Positions 34,307-42,425 of a stretch of 64,000 nt of DNA are shown piece by piece (position 1 is the stretch's first letter; every line of letters starts with the position of its first letter). The stretch comes from Pigmentiphaga sp. NML080357 (GTDB lineage: Bacteria; Pseudomonadota; Gammaproteobacteria; Burkholderiales; Burkholderiaceae_B), in contig NZ_NINW01000020.1 in NCBI RefSeq assembly GCF_002188465.1, positions 1 to 64,000 of the forward strand. The letters run 5' to 3'. The notes under the pieces were generated by a model that saw only the letters and a program-made list of their open reading frames with translations, did no database searches and was not told where the DNA came from. The translations under genes were made by a program, and so were the position numbers.

Positions 34307-34557
34307 GAGCCCTCCTCGATTACCCGGTGCAGGGACAGAATGCAGAACGCGGCGATGAAGTGCCCGATCTTGGTGCCTTGCGCGAGTCCCGCTTGCGCGA
34401 ATACCGTCGGCAGCCGGCCGGCGACCGCATCGCGCATGGTCTCGAATCCGTCGAGCAACTGAACCGTGAAGAACGCCGCGCGGCGCATCGGGCCCTGCGT
34501 GGGACCGCAGTCCGCGTAGGCCAGTGCGGGCTTGAATCTGGCCGGAGGATTCGTCAT
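34303..34557 (-). CDS. Small conserved-looking protein of unknown function
   Basis: An 84-residue protein coupled on both sides by ATGA overlaps, with DUF6629 upstream (34554-34557) and the hydroxyacid dehydrogenase downstream (34303-34306). That strongly suggests a real gene. I do not recognise a family. The sequence is mixed: a basic, proline-containing N-terminus (MTNPPARFKPALAYADCGP), a middle with AAFFTVQLLDGFETMRDAV, and a moderately hydrophobic end GTKIGHFIAAFCILSLHRV. It has no clear signal peptide, and the terminal segment is too short to be a convincing membrane helix. Confidence 0.6.
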   Translation of the reverse strand: MTNPPARFKPALAYADCGPTQGPMRRAAFFTVQLLDGFETMRDAVAGRLPTVFAQAGLAQGTKIGHFIAAFCILSLHRVIEEGS

Positions 34558-35198
34558 GGCACGGCCAGCCTCGCTCGGGGCTCACGGAACTGCCACAGCA
34601 CGATGAAGCTGAGCACAGCGGCAAAGAAGCACCACACCGAGATGAACCAGGTTGCATAGAACATGTAGGCGGCGATTGCGGAGACAAAGGCGGCCACCCC
34701 AAAAGCCGCCACGCGCCGGTGGCTAGAAACCATCAGGCTTGCGCAGGTGCCGATCAGATACAGGGCCATCGTGGTCATCACGTAGAAGTGCGGCGAGTCG
34801 TAGAGGATGTGCTGGCCGACCACGCGGGCCGTGATGGGCAGCTTCACCAGCATCGCCAGCAGGTACAGACCGACGAGCGCGCCCGCGACTGCAATGGCCA
34901 CCAGAACCCGACGGCGCCAACGGACGCTCTCCAGCGCCAGCGCAGCCAGCGGGACGTAGATCGGCCACAGGACGTGCGAGAAGAACGAGTAGAGATGCGT
35001 CAGCGCCACGTTCAGCAAGGGCGCGCGGTCGGGGAACGTCAGCCACAGCATGCCTTCGAGCAGTTGCTGGACCCCGAACAGCAGCGGGATGGCGGCATAC
35101 GGCAGTTCGCGCCGTGAGCGGGCCCGGCGCATGGTGACGGTCCCCAGGCCCAGCAGAACCGCTGCGGCCGTGAAACTGGCGGGTGCGGAAAAGCACAT
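34554..35198 (-). CDS. DUF6629-type membrane protein
   Basis: A 214-residue protein with about seven hydrophobic segments. It opens MCFSAPASFTAAAVLLGLG, the characteristic beginning of the DUF6629 family, and has AIPLLFGVQQLLEGMLWLT and FSHVLWPIYVPLAALALE, where Trp/Glu/His residues lie within membrane helices. No activity is known for the family. It overlaps the 84-residue unknown gene by ATGA and starts 53 bases after the PRPP-synthetase-like stop. Confidence 0.7.
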   Translation of the reverse strand: MCFSAPASFTAAAVLLGLGTVTMRRARSRRELPYAAIPLLFGVQQLLEGMLWLTFPDRAPLLNVALTHLYSFFSHVLWPIYVPLAALALESVRWRRRVLVAIAVAGALVGLYLLAMLVKLPITARVVGQHILYDSPHFYVMTTMALYLIGTCASLMVSSHRRVAAFGVAAFVSAIAAYMFYATWFISVWCFFAAVLSFIVLWQFREPRARLAVP

Positions 35199-35251
35199 GG
35201 GCAGTCATCTCCCCTCGATCGTGAGCGTCATGGCGAGCGCGGCGCAGCGGC

Positions 35252-36151
35252 TCATGGCGCGCCGGCTTCCATCAGTTCCTGCACCGCTGTCGCCAGCGGT
35301 GCCACCACGCTGATGCCGTTGGAGACATGCGGCACGGTGTCGCAGGTCACCACCCGCTGGGGCCCTGCCGCAAGAAGTGCGTGGTACGCGTCGGCGGCGA
35401 ACAGGGCGTGCACCCCGATGCACACCGGTGGCGGCAATCCCACGCTGCGCACACTGGCGATTGCCTGGATCATCGTGCGCGCGCTGGACACGATGTCATC
35501 GATGAGCACGGGCTGGCGGTCTGCCAGGGCCGCGGTGTCGGGAAGGCTGACCTCCACGTCCTTGTCGCCCCGGCGGATCTTCTGCAACACCGTGAACGGC
35601 GCGCCAGCCAAGCGCGCGACTTCCTGGACCCATTGCTCGCTTTCCGCATCGGGTCCGATCAACACGGGACGGTCCACATGGGCTGCGACCCAGGCCGCGA
35701 TGGCGGGCGCGGACTGGACCACACGGGTCGGCACCCGGTAGACCTCGCCGAGCGAGCGGTAGCGGTGCAGATGGGGATCGACGGTGACGACACCGTCGAA
35801 CACCGTCGACACCAGCGCAGCAAACGTGCGGGACGTGATGGCTTCGCCCGTGTTGAAGCGCCGGTCCTGACGCAGGTACGCCAGGTACGGGGCAGCCAGC
35901 AACACGCGGGTGGCGCCGAGGTCGCGCGCTGCGTCCGCGGCGAACAACAAGGGCAGCGCCTTGGCGTCCGGCTGTGCCAGGCTGGCCACGATCACGACGG
36001 TGCGGCCGGTGACGTCGGCGTCCAGCCGCACCAGCGACTCGCCGTCCGGGAACCGGTGCAGTTGCAGGGCAGCCCGCTGCGCGCCCAACGCCCGGATCAG
36101 TCCATCGGCGAAGTCTTCGTCGCCCGGCAGGTGAAAAACGAGAGGTTTCAT
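35252..36151 (-). CDS. Ribose-phosphate pyrophosphokinase-like protein
   Basis: A 299-residue Prs-family phosphoribosyltransferase fold. The N-terminal subdomain has FPDGESLVRLDADVTGRTV, and ATP-site residues include YLAYLRQDRRFNTGEAITSR. The PRPP loop is VLIDDIVSSARTMIQAI (two Asp, then Ser/Ala/Thr). Canonical enzymes transfer pyrophosphate from ATP to ribose-5-P. Relative to typical Prs it is slightly short, and the flexible loop after HLHRYRSLGEVYRVPT differs. It overlaps the AMP phosphorylase gene by ATGA, so it could act on the ribose phosphate that enzyme releases, either to make PRPP or in reverse. Activity on ribose-1,5-bisphosphate is a possibility, not shown. Confidence 0.8.
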   Translation of the reverse strand: MKPLVFHLPGDEDFADGLIRALGAQRAALQLHRFPDGESLVRLDADVTGRTVVIVASLAQPDAKALPLLFAADAARDLGATRVLLAAPYLAYLRQDRRFNTGEAITSRTFAALVSTVFDGVVTVDPHLHRYRSLGEVYRVPTRVVQSAPAIAAWVAAHVDRPVLIGPDAESEQWVQEVARLAGAPFTVLQKIRRGDKDVEVSLPDTAALADRQPVLIDDIVSSARTMIQAIASVRSVGLPPPVCIGVHALFAADAYHALLAAGPQRVVTCDTVPHVSNGISVVAPLATAVQELMEAGAP

Positions 36152-37689
36152 AGGTTCTCCAAAATCTGGAAGATCGGTGGGCGCGAGCGGACGAACTGCA
36201 GCGCATAGGCCAGCTCGCCCGGCGCCTGGGCGTGCAGCGTGAAGAGCGGCTGTCCCGCTTCGACCTGGTCGCCCAGGCGCGCATGCACGTCGATGCCGGC
36301 GGCAGCGGCGGTCGGTGCTCCGGCGAGCTTGGCCGCCCGCGCGAGCAGCCGGTTGTCGATTCGGGAGACCCGTCCCGTGGACGGCGATGCGACGGTGTGC
36401 CGATGCGTTGCCACCGGGATGCTGCGCAGGCCGCCCTGCTCAGCGCAGATCGCCTGGAACGTGGCCCAGGCGCGGCCGTCGGCCAGCACCTGCGTGGCGA
36501 GCGTCAGGCCGCCGCCGGCGGGCGCTGCACCGCCCATTTCGAGGATGTCCGCCGCCAGCCGCAACGCTCGCTCCCGCAGGTCGGCCGGGGCCTCGGGCGT
36601 CCCTTGCAGGACGGCCAGCACGTCGCGGGCCTCCAGTGCCGGGCCGATCCCGCGGCCGACCGGCTGCTCACCATCGGTGACGCGCAAGGCCACGTGCAGG
36701 CCGATGGCGCTGCCCACCTCCTGCAGGCGCCGACCGAGCGCCGCCGCGGCCTGCGCGCTGCGCACTTTGGCGGTGGCACCCACGGGCAGGTCGATCAGCA
36801 CATGGGTCGAGCCCGCGGCGGCCTTCTTGGACAGGACCGAGGCGACGAGCTGGCCCTCGCTGTCCAGGTCCAGCGGCCGCTCGACGCGGATGAGGATGTC
36901 GTCGGCGGGGCTGAGCCGTACCGAGCCGCCCCAGACGATGCAGCCGCCCGTGCGTTCGACCACGCGCCGCATGCTCGGCACATCCAGGTTCACCGGCGCC
37001 AGCACCTCCATCGTGTCGGCCGTCCCGGCCGGCGAGGTGATGGCGCGCGAGGAGGTCTTGGGCATCGTGAGGCCGCAGGCGGCCACGATGGGCACCACGA
37101 GCAGGGTCGTGCGGTTGCCGGGCAGGCCGCCGACGCAATGCTTGTCCACCACCAGCGGGCGCCCCCAATCGATGCGGTCACCGACGCCAATCATGGCGTT
37201 CGTGAGCGAGACGGTCTCCGCGAGGTCCAGGCGATCGCCGGCGCAGGCGGTGATGAAGGTGGCCAGATGCAGGTCCGAGTAATGGCCCGCCGCGACGTCG
37301 GAGATGATGGCGCTGAACTCGGCATCGCCCAGGGCATTGCCGTAGACCTTGGCCCGGACATGGCTGAGCGAATCCAGCGGCGGTGCATGGGTCACCGTGA
37401 CCAGCTGGCCCGGCTGCGCCCCCAGCGACGCCCATGCCGATTCGGACAGGCCAGCGACGTTCTCGGCCAGCCAATTCCCATCGACGACGCTGAGCGTCGC
37501 CACGATGCTGCGGCGGCCGGCCGTCAGCTGCACGCGCGCCTGGGTCGTGAAACCCTCCGACCGGCAGACAGGGCAGTCGCGCCGCATGTAGACCACCGGC
37601 TCCTGATGGGTGTCGATGCCGGTGCGCCACGCCTGCAGCGTGTTCACGCCATCCTCTCCGGTGCCGGTCTCGTGCAGGTGCGCCGTCAT
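36148..37689 (-). CDS. Archaeal-type AMP phosphorylase / thymidine phosphorylase family
   Basis: A 513-residue protein of the archaeal-type thymidine/AMP phosphorylase group. It has an N-terminal extra domain (residues ~1-95), then the nucleoside phosphorylase fold with VVDKHCVGGLPGNRTT (phosphate loop), TMPKTSSRAITSPAGTADTM, WGGSVRLSPADDILIRVE and VASVLSKKAAAGSTHVLID, and a C-terminal biotinyl-like domain. In Archaea such enzymes split NMPs with phosphate into base and ribose-1,5-bisphosphate. The bacterial role is less known. Its ATG overlaps the beta-CASP nuclease stop and its own stop overlaps the PRPP-synthetase-like start, so RNA cleavage, NMP phosphorolysis and ribose phosphate handling are encoded side by side. 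Confidence 0.85.
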   Translation of the reverse strand: MTAHLHETGTGEDGVNTLQAWRTGIDTHQEPVVYMRRDCPVCRSEGFTTQARVQLTAGRRSIVATLSVVDGNWLAENVAGLSESAWASLGAQPGQLVTVTHAPPLDSLSHVRAKVYGNALGDAEFSAIISDVAAGHYSDLHLATFITACAGDRLDLAETVSLTNAMIGVGDRIDWGRPLVVDKHCVGGLPGNRTTLLVVPIVAACGLTMPKTSSRAITSPAGTADTMEVLAPVNLDVPSMRRVVERTGGCIVWGGSVRLSPADDILIRVERPLDLDSEGQLVASVLSKKAAAGSTHVLIDLPVGATAKVRSAQAAAALGRRLQEVGSAIGLHVALRVTDGEQPVGRGIGPALEARDVLAVLQGTPEAPADLRERALRLAADILEMGGAAPAGGGLTLATQVLADGRAWATFQAICAEQGGLRSIPVATHRHTVASPSTGRVSRIDNRLLARAAKLAGAPTAAAAGIDVHARLGDQVEAGQPLFTLHAQAPGELAYALQFVRSRPPIFQILENL

Positions 37690-39047
37690 ACCAGATCCAC
37701 CGTCTGCAGGTACTCGGGCACGGCAACCGACCAGCCCAGTTCATGGTCGATCCGCGCGCGCAGCGCATCGGCCGCCTCCGGCTCGCCGTGGGTCACGAAG
37801 GTTCGGCGCGGTGTTTGCGTGAAGCCGCGCATCCACGCGAGGATCTCGTCGGCATCGGCGTGGGCGGAAAGGTTGTCGAGCGAGGCCACCTCGGCGCGGA
37901 TCGGCACGTCCTGGCCATGGATGCGGACGGTGGACGCGCCGTGCACGATCGCGGCGCCACGGGTGCCGCCCGCCTGGTAGCCGGCGAACAGGATGGTGTT
38001 GCGATGGTCGGGCGCGAATGACTTGAGGTGGTGCACCACGCGTCCTCCCGTGGCCATGCCACTGGCGGAGATGATGACCATCGGTCCACGACCGGCGCTG
38101 AGCGCCTTGGACTCCTCGACCTTGTTGACGATCTTCGCGGCATGGCACATGCCCTCGCATTCCTCGGGCGAGAGCCGGTGCTCGTCGCGATGGGCGTGGT
38201 ACAGCCGTGTGGCATCGATGGCCATCGGGCTGTCCAGGTACACGGGCAGGTGCTGGTGGACGCGCCCTTGCTTCTTGAGCTGGTAGATGCCGTACATCAG
38301 GCTCTGCGCTCGGCCGACAGCGAACGCTGGGATGACCACGACCCCTCCACGGGCGGCCGTCTTGTTGATGACAGTCTCCAGCTGCGCCAGTGCGTCGGAC
38401 GCTTCATGCTTGCGGTTGCCGTAGGTGGATTCCACCAGCAGGTAGTCGGCGCCGGGGACCTGCACCGGCGGGCGCAGCACCGGGTCGTTGGGCCGGCCGA
38501 TGTCGCCGGAGAAGAGCACGGATCGCCGGCCGTCGTTGAGGTGCACGAAGGCCGAGCCGAGCATGTGCCCGGAAGGCGTCAACCGCGCGGTGAGTCCGGG
38601 CAGCGCCTCGAAGTCCTGAGAGAACGGACGTGGCGCGAACAGCTTCAGGCAGCGCTCGGCGTCCTCACGGGTGTACAGCGGCAGCGCGGGCTGGTGTTTG
38701 GAGAAACCGTGCCGGTTGGCGAACTTCGCCTCTTCCTCCTGCAGATGGCCGCTGTCGGTGAGCAGGATCTTGCACAGCTCGTGCGTCGCGGACGTGCAGT
38801 AAACCCGGCCGCGAAAGCCTTGTCGCGCCAGCAGTGGCAGGTAGCCGCTGTGGTCGATGTGGGCGTGGGTGAGCACGACCGCGTCGACGGTCTTGGGCGC
38901 GACCGGCAGCGGCTCCCAGTTGCGCAGGCGCAGCTGCTTGAATCCCTGGAACAGGCCGCAGTCCACCAGAATGGTCGCGTCGCCATGGCGCAGCAGGTAT
39001 TTGGAACCGGTCACGGTGCCGGTGGCACCCAGAAATTGAAGTTGCAT
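37686..39047 (-). CDS. Beta-CASP metallo-beta-lactamase-fold RNase-like protein
   Basis: A 453-residue metallo-beta-lactamase fold with beta-CASP insertion, as in CPSF73/YSH1-type nucleases. Zinc ligands are visible: THAHIDHSGY (His61, His63, Asp65, His66), SGHMLGSAFV, FSGDIGRPNDP and THGEPEAADAL. The beta-CASP motifs are ESTYGNRKHE (A), the Glu/Asp of PVYLDSPMAIDAT, and SASGMATGGRVVHHL (B/C). Such enzymes cut RNA endo- or 5'-exonucleolytically. The start at 39047 (GGAG upstream) is supported by the family N-terminus MQLQFLGATGTVTGS. It is translationally coupled to the AMP phosphorylase. Confidence 0.9.
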   Translation of the reverse strand: MQLQFLGATGTVTGSKYLLRHGDATILVDCGLFQGFKQLRLRNWEPLPVAPKTVDAVVLTHAHIDHSGYLPLLARQGFRGRVYCTSATHELCKILLTDSGHLQEEEAKFANRHGFSKHQPALPLYTREDAERCLKLFAPRPFSQDFEALPGLTARLTPSGHMLGSAFVHLNDGRRSVLFSGDIGRPNDPVLRPPVQVPGADYLLVESTYGNRKHEASDALAQLETVINKTAARGGVVVIPAFAVGRAQSLMYGIYQLKKQGRVHQHLPVYLDSPMAIDATRLYHAHRDEHRLSPEECEGMCHAAKIVNKVEESKALSAGRGPMVIISASGMATGGRVVHHLKSFAPDHRNTILFAGYQAGGTRGAAIVHGASTVRIHGQDVPIRAEVASLDNLSAHADADEILAWMRGFTQTPRRTFVTHGEPEAADALRARIDHELGWSVAVPEYLQTVDLV

Positions 39048-39072
39048 GGTAGGTCTCCAAAGATGTTGTCGT

Positions 39073-39570
39073 TCAAAGAAGGACCGGCCGATCCGGCAAC
39101 TCGTTGCCGTGGTCCGCGCCCCGCGGAAAGTGCTGCACCAGCAGGTGGCTGACGGCCACGATGCCTTCCAGGGCTCCGGCCTCGAAGCGTCCCTGCGCAA
39201 ACTGGGCTTCCATGCGCTGGCACACAGCCGACCACCTTTCGGCACCGCAACAGGCATGGATGCCGCGATCGGCCACGATCTCCACGGCCCGGTCGGCCAG
39301 CAGCACGTAGATCAGGACGCCGCTGTTGTGCGCCGTATCCCACACACCCAGGCGTGCGAACAGGTCCAGCGCCCGCTCGCCCGGCGATTGGTTGCGCCAC
39401 AGTGGCGATCCGTCCAGCGCACCCTCGACCACGAAGCGCAGTTGGCCCCCATGCTGGAACTCTCCCGTGCGGATGGCCTGCTCGATCGCATCCAGGGCAC
39501 GCGGGGGGAAGGCGCGGCGGACTGCGCGATCCGTGGTCGCAAGGTGGCGAAGAAGTCGTTGCATGTTCAT
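39073..39570 (-). CDS. TPM-domain protein, short soluble form
   Basis: A 165-residue TPM-domain (DUF477-like) protein without signal peptide or membrane segment. It has the family elements LDAIEQAIRTGEFQHGGQLRFVVEG, ALDLFARLGVWDTAHNSGVLIYVL and DRAVEIVADRGIHACCGAERW. TPM domains occur in photosystem repair and in YgcG-like proteins; their activity (acid phosphatase has been proposed) is unsettled. It begins two bases before the preceding TPM gene ends (about 39570-39572), so the pair is co-translated. The C-terminus ends PDRPVLL with no added domain. Confidence 0.8.
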   Translation of the reverse strand: MNMQRLLRHLATTDRAVRRAFPPRALDAIEQAIRTGEFQHGGQLRFVVEGALDGSPLWRNQSPGERALDLFARLGVWDTAHNSGVLIYVLLADRAVEIVADRGIHACCGAERWSAVCQRMEAQFAQGRFEAGALEGIVAVSHLLVQHFPRGADHGNELPDRPVLL

Positions 39571-39571
39571 C

Positions 39572-40477
39572 TCACCACCGTCCTGACGCGCCGCCGCCAC
39601 CGAAGCCGCCGCCGCCGCCGCGGAATCCACCGCCACCACCGCCCAATCCTCCGCCCGGCCAGCCGCCTCCCCGGTGGCGCCCGTGCAGGCCGCCGTGGCC
39701 ACCCATGCCGATGCCCAGCAGCGTGACGAGGAATCCCGCCAGTCCAGCCACCGCGGCCACCGCGAAGGTGCCCACCAACAGCCACGCAGCGGCACCCAGC
39801 ACGCCAGCCGTGACCAGGGAGCCTGGAAGGCGGCCGAGGGCGTTGCGCAGCACTCCGCCCAGCATCAGGGCCGCGACGAACAGGAAGGGCCAGGCCTGCC
39901 CGATGTCGTTGGTCTGCCCCTGCCGCCGTGGGTCCGCCGCAGGCAGGGCCTCGCCATCGATCACCCGCATGATCTGTTCGGCGCCTGCGGCGATGCCGCC
40001 GTCGAAATCGCCCTGGCGAAAGCGCGGCGTGATCACCTCGTCGATGATGCGCCGCGACACCACGTCGCTCAGCCCACCCTCGATGCCGTATCCGACTTCG
40101 ATGCGCACGGTGCGGTCGTCCTTGGCCACCAGGAGCAACGCGCCGTCGTCCACCTTGCGACGGCCGAGCTTCCATTGCTCTACCACCCGCAGGGCGTACT
40201 GCTCGACGGGTTCGGGCCGCGTCGAGCGGACCATCAGCACGGCGATCTGCACGCCCTTGCGTTGCTCGAAGGCCCGAAGCTGCGCATCCAGCGCGGCGAC
40301 ACGATCGGCGGCGAGCGTTCCCGTGAGATCGGTGACGCGCGCCTGCAGCGGGGGAACGGCGACCAACTCCTGCGCGGACGCGACCGAAAGGAACAGGCTC
40401 AGCAGCAGCCAGGCCAGAGCGTGGGCCAGCCGAAGAGGGGCCGCCGGAGAGAGCACCGCTGTTCTGGGCGTTCTCAT
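39572..40477 (-). CDS. YgcG-like TPM-domain membrane protein
   Basis: A 301-residue exported protein. It has a signal peptide (LAHALAWLLLSLFLSVASA), a periplasmic TPM domain (about 35-165: VTDLTGTLAADRVAALDAQL, GVQIAVLMVRSTRPEPVEQYA, GYGIEGGLSDVVSRRII), then one or two hydrophobic segments and a Gly-rich tail (GGGGGGFRGGGGGFGGGG). This architecture is standard for YgcG relatives, which almost always follow a LemA gene, as here. The likely role is in the cell envelope. It is followed within two bases by the short soluble TPM protein. Confidence 0.9.
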   Translation of the reverse strand: MRTPRTAVLSPAAPLRLAHALAWLLLSLFLSVASAQELVAVPPLQARVTDLTGTLAADRVAALDAQLRAFEQRKGVQIAVLMVRSTRPEPVEQYALRVVEQWKLGRRKVDDGALLLVAKDDRTVRIEVGYGIEGGLSDVVSRRIIDEVITPRFRQGDFDGGIAAGAEQIMRVIDGEALPAADPRRQGQTNDIGQAWPFLFVAALMLGGVLRNALGRLPGSLVTAGVLGAAAWLLVGTFAVAAVAGLAGFLVTLLGIGMGGHGGLHGRHRGGGWPGGGLGGGGGGFRGGGGGFGGGGASGRW

Positions 40478-40478
40478 G

Positions 40479-41090
40479 TCAGGGGCGCGCCGCCGGCGCC
40501 GAGGCGCCGAAATCGACCTGTGGCGGCGCCGCCATGGCCTTCTCGTCGGCGACCGAGAAATTGGGCTTGACGTCGTAGCTGAACAGCTTGGCCGTGATGT
40601 TGGTCGGGAAGCTGCGCGTGAGCACGTTGTAATCCTGCACCGCCTTCACGTAGCGCCCACGCGCCACGGTGATGCGGTTCTCCGTGCCCTCAAGTTGGGC
40701 ACGCAGGTCTTGAAAAGCCTGGTTTGCCTTGAGTTGCGGGTAGTTCTCGCTCACCACCAGCAGCCGGCTCAGCGCGCCGGACAGTTCGCCCTGTGCCGCC
40801 TGGAACTTCTGGAAGGCCTCGGGGTTGTTGACGAGTTCCGGCGTGGCCTGGATCGAGGTCGCCTTCGCGCGGGCCTCGACCACCCGGGTCAGCGTCTCCT
40901 GCTCGAAGTTGGTCTCGCCCTTGACGGTCGCGACGATGTTCGGGATCAGGTCGGCGCGCCGCTGGTACTGGTTCAGCACCTCGGACCAGGCGGACTTGGT
41001 CTGCTCGTCCAGCCGCTGGAAGTCGTTGTAGCCGCATCCGCTCAGCGACAGGGCAAGCGCTGCGAGCAGGGACATCAGGATCAGTCTCAT
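40479..41090 (-). CDS. lemA: LemA-family lipoprotein
   Basis: A 203-residue LemA protein. It has a lipoprotein signal ending LALSLSGC (Cys19 lipidated), then the family coiled-coil core NDFQRLDEQTKSAWSEVLNQ, QYQRRADLIPNIVATVKG and VSENYPQLKANQAFQDL, with YNVLTRSFPTNITAKLF near the end. It is anchored in a membrane facing the periplasm. LemA and YgcG/TPM proteins are regularly paired; their function is unresolved. The ATG overlaps the MFS gene stop (ATGA at 41087-41090). Confidence 0.92.
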   Translation of the reverse strand: MRLILMSLLAALALSLSGCGYNDFQRLDEQTKSAWSEVLNQYQRRADLIPNIVATVKGETNFEQETLTRVVEARAKATSIQATPELVNNPEAFQKFQAAQGELSGALSRLLVVSENYPQLKANQAFQDLRAQLEGTENRITVARGRYVKAVQDYNVLTRSFPTNITAKLFSYDVKPNFSVADEKAMAAPPQVDFGASAPAARP

Positions 41091-42412
41091 GGTTCGGTTT
41101 CCGTGGAAGTGAGAAAAGTGCGGGACGGTGAAGCGCTCACCAGGACGGGGTTGGCTGGCCACCAATGCCGCGGAATGAGCAGCAGCGCGAGTGTGGCGGC
41201 CAGTGGAATCGACAGCCACGCAAAGGTGCTCTGCATCACAGCGCCGAATAGCCATCCGCTGGTGGCCGATCCCAGTGTTTGTCCGAGGCCGGCTGCCGCG
41301 GCGAGCCCTCCCATCGCGATACCGAGCCGCCGCGCCGAGGTGCCGGCAGCGAGGTAGGCCAGGGTGGGGAGCACAAGACCCGTGCCCGCAGCCATGAAAC
41401 TCACGCCGACGTACAGCCACATCTCGCTGCCATGGCGGGCCAGCATCAGGAGCCCGGCGATGCCCAGGACCATGCCGCAGGCCAGTACGCGGCGTGGGTC
41501 GGCGCGCTCCAGCAGGCCGGTGAAGAACAGCACCGCGTTGACGCCCAGCATCACCAGACTGCACTCGGCGAACATCAACGACACCTCTCGGGAGGAGAGA
41601 TCGGGGTGGCGCTGGCCCTGCAGCACGATGCCGAGTTCAAAGCCGGCAAGCACGAACATGACCACACCGTTGAGAATCCAGAGCGCCAGGGAGCGGCTCC
41701 GGGGTGCTCCGTCGTGATCGGCTGCGTCCGCCTCTCCAAGGGAGGAAGGTGCGGGAAGCGTTGCGGCCAGGCCCAGCATCATCAGCGCGCCGAGCGCGGC
41801 CGAGAGTGCGATCACGAGCGTGGTCGATGAGCCCTGTACCAGCACGCTCAAGAAGCCCAGGCCGACAAGCCGTTCTGCAGCGGTGTTCAGGCCGGGGCCG
41901 AACAGGAACCCGAGCAGCGACATCGCACCCAGCCATGCAAAGCGCCTGGCGCGAATCGATTCTGGGGTGTACTGCGCGACGAGCGCCGGCACCACCGGCA
42001 CGACCGCGGCCACAAAAAAGCCCGTCGCGCCGCGCAGCGCATAGATGCCGACCACGCCCAGGGACTCGGGGCGCAGCAGCGGGAGCAGGCTGGCCACGTA
42101 GCCGATCAGGCCCACCAGCAACACGCGGGCACGCCCCAGCCTGTCCGCCAGCATGCCCCACAGGGGCGCACCCAGCAGGATGCCCGCCGTGTAGATGCCG
42201 CTGAGGTAGCCGACATGGCGCGCAAGCGCCGCAGGATCCGCGTCGCCCATCAAGGGCCGCAGCCAGTCGGGGATCAAGGGCATCAGTGCCCCATATCCGG
42301 CCGAGACGACGAATACGGCCGCAGCGAGCCAACCCAGCTGCGCGACGCCGAGGTCTTGCTGGCGGGTGGGCCCGGATTCGCGCGGTGATCGCATGGCGCG
42401 GCTCTCTACCAT
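41087..42412 (-). CDS. MFS transporter
   Basis: A 441-residue major facilitator with 12 predicted hydrophobic segments and the MFS motif A region GMLADRLGRARVLLVGL between TM2 and TM3. It resembles multidrug/metabolite exporters of the DHA1 type. The substrate is unknown. The start at 42412 leaves a 13-base gap after the CPD-ATPase stop; an alternative ATG (MRSPRE) lies at 42394. The gene is translationally coupled to lemA. Between an ATPase and LemA it may export a small molecule or metal complex, but this is only context. Confidence 0.82.
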   Translation of the reverse strand: MVESRAMRSPRESGPTRQQDLGVAQLGWLAAAVFVVSAGYGALMPLIPDWLRPLMGDADPAALARHVGYLSGIYTAGILLGAPLWGMLADRLGRARVLLVGLIGYVASLLPLLRPESLGVVGIYALRGATGFFVAAVVPVVPALVAQYTPESIRARRFAWLGAMSLLGFLFGPGLNTAAERLVGLGFLSVLVQGSSTTLVIALSAALGALMMLGLAATLPAPSSLGEADAADHDGAPRSRSLALWILNGVVMFVLAGFELGIVLQGQRHPDLSSREVSLMFAECSLVMLGVNAVLFFTGLLERADPRRVLACGMVLGIAGLLMLARHGSEMWLYVGVSFMAAGTGLVLPTLAYLAAGTSARRLGIAMGGLAAAAGLGQTLGSATSGWLFGAVMQSTFAWLSIPLAATLALLLIPRHWWPANPVLVSASPSRTFLTSTETEP

Positions 42413-42425
42413 GGTGGCCCGCCGC

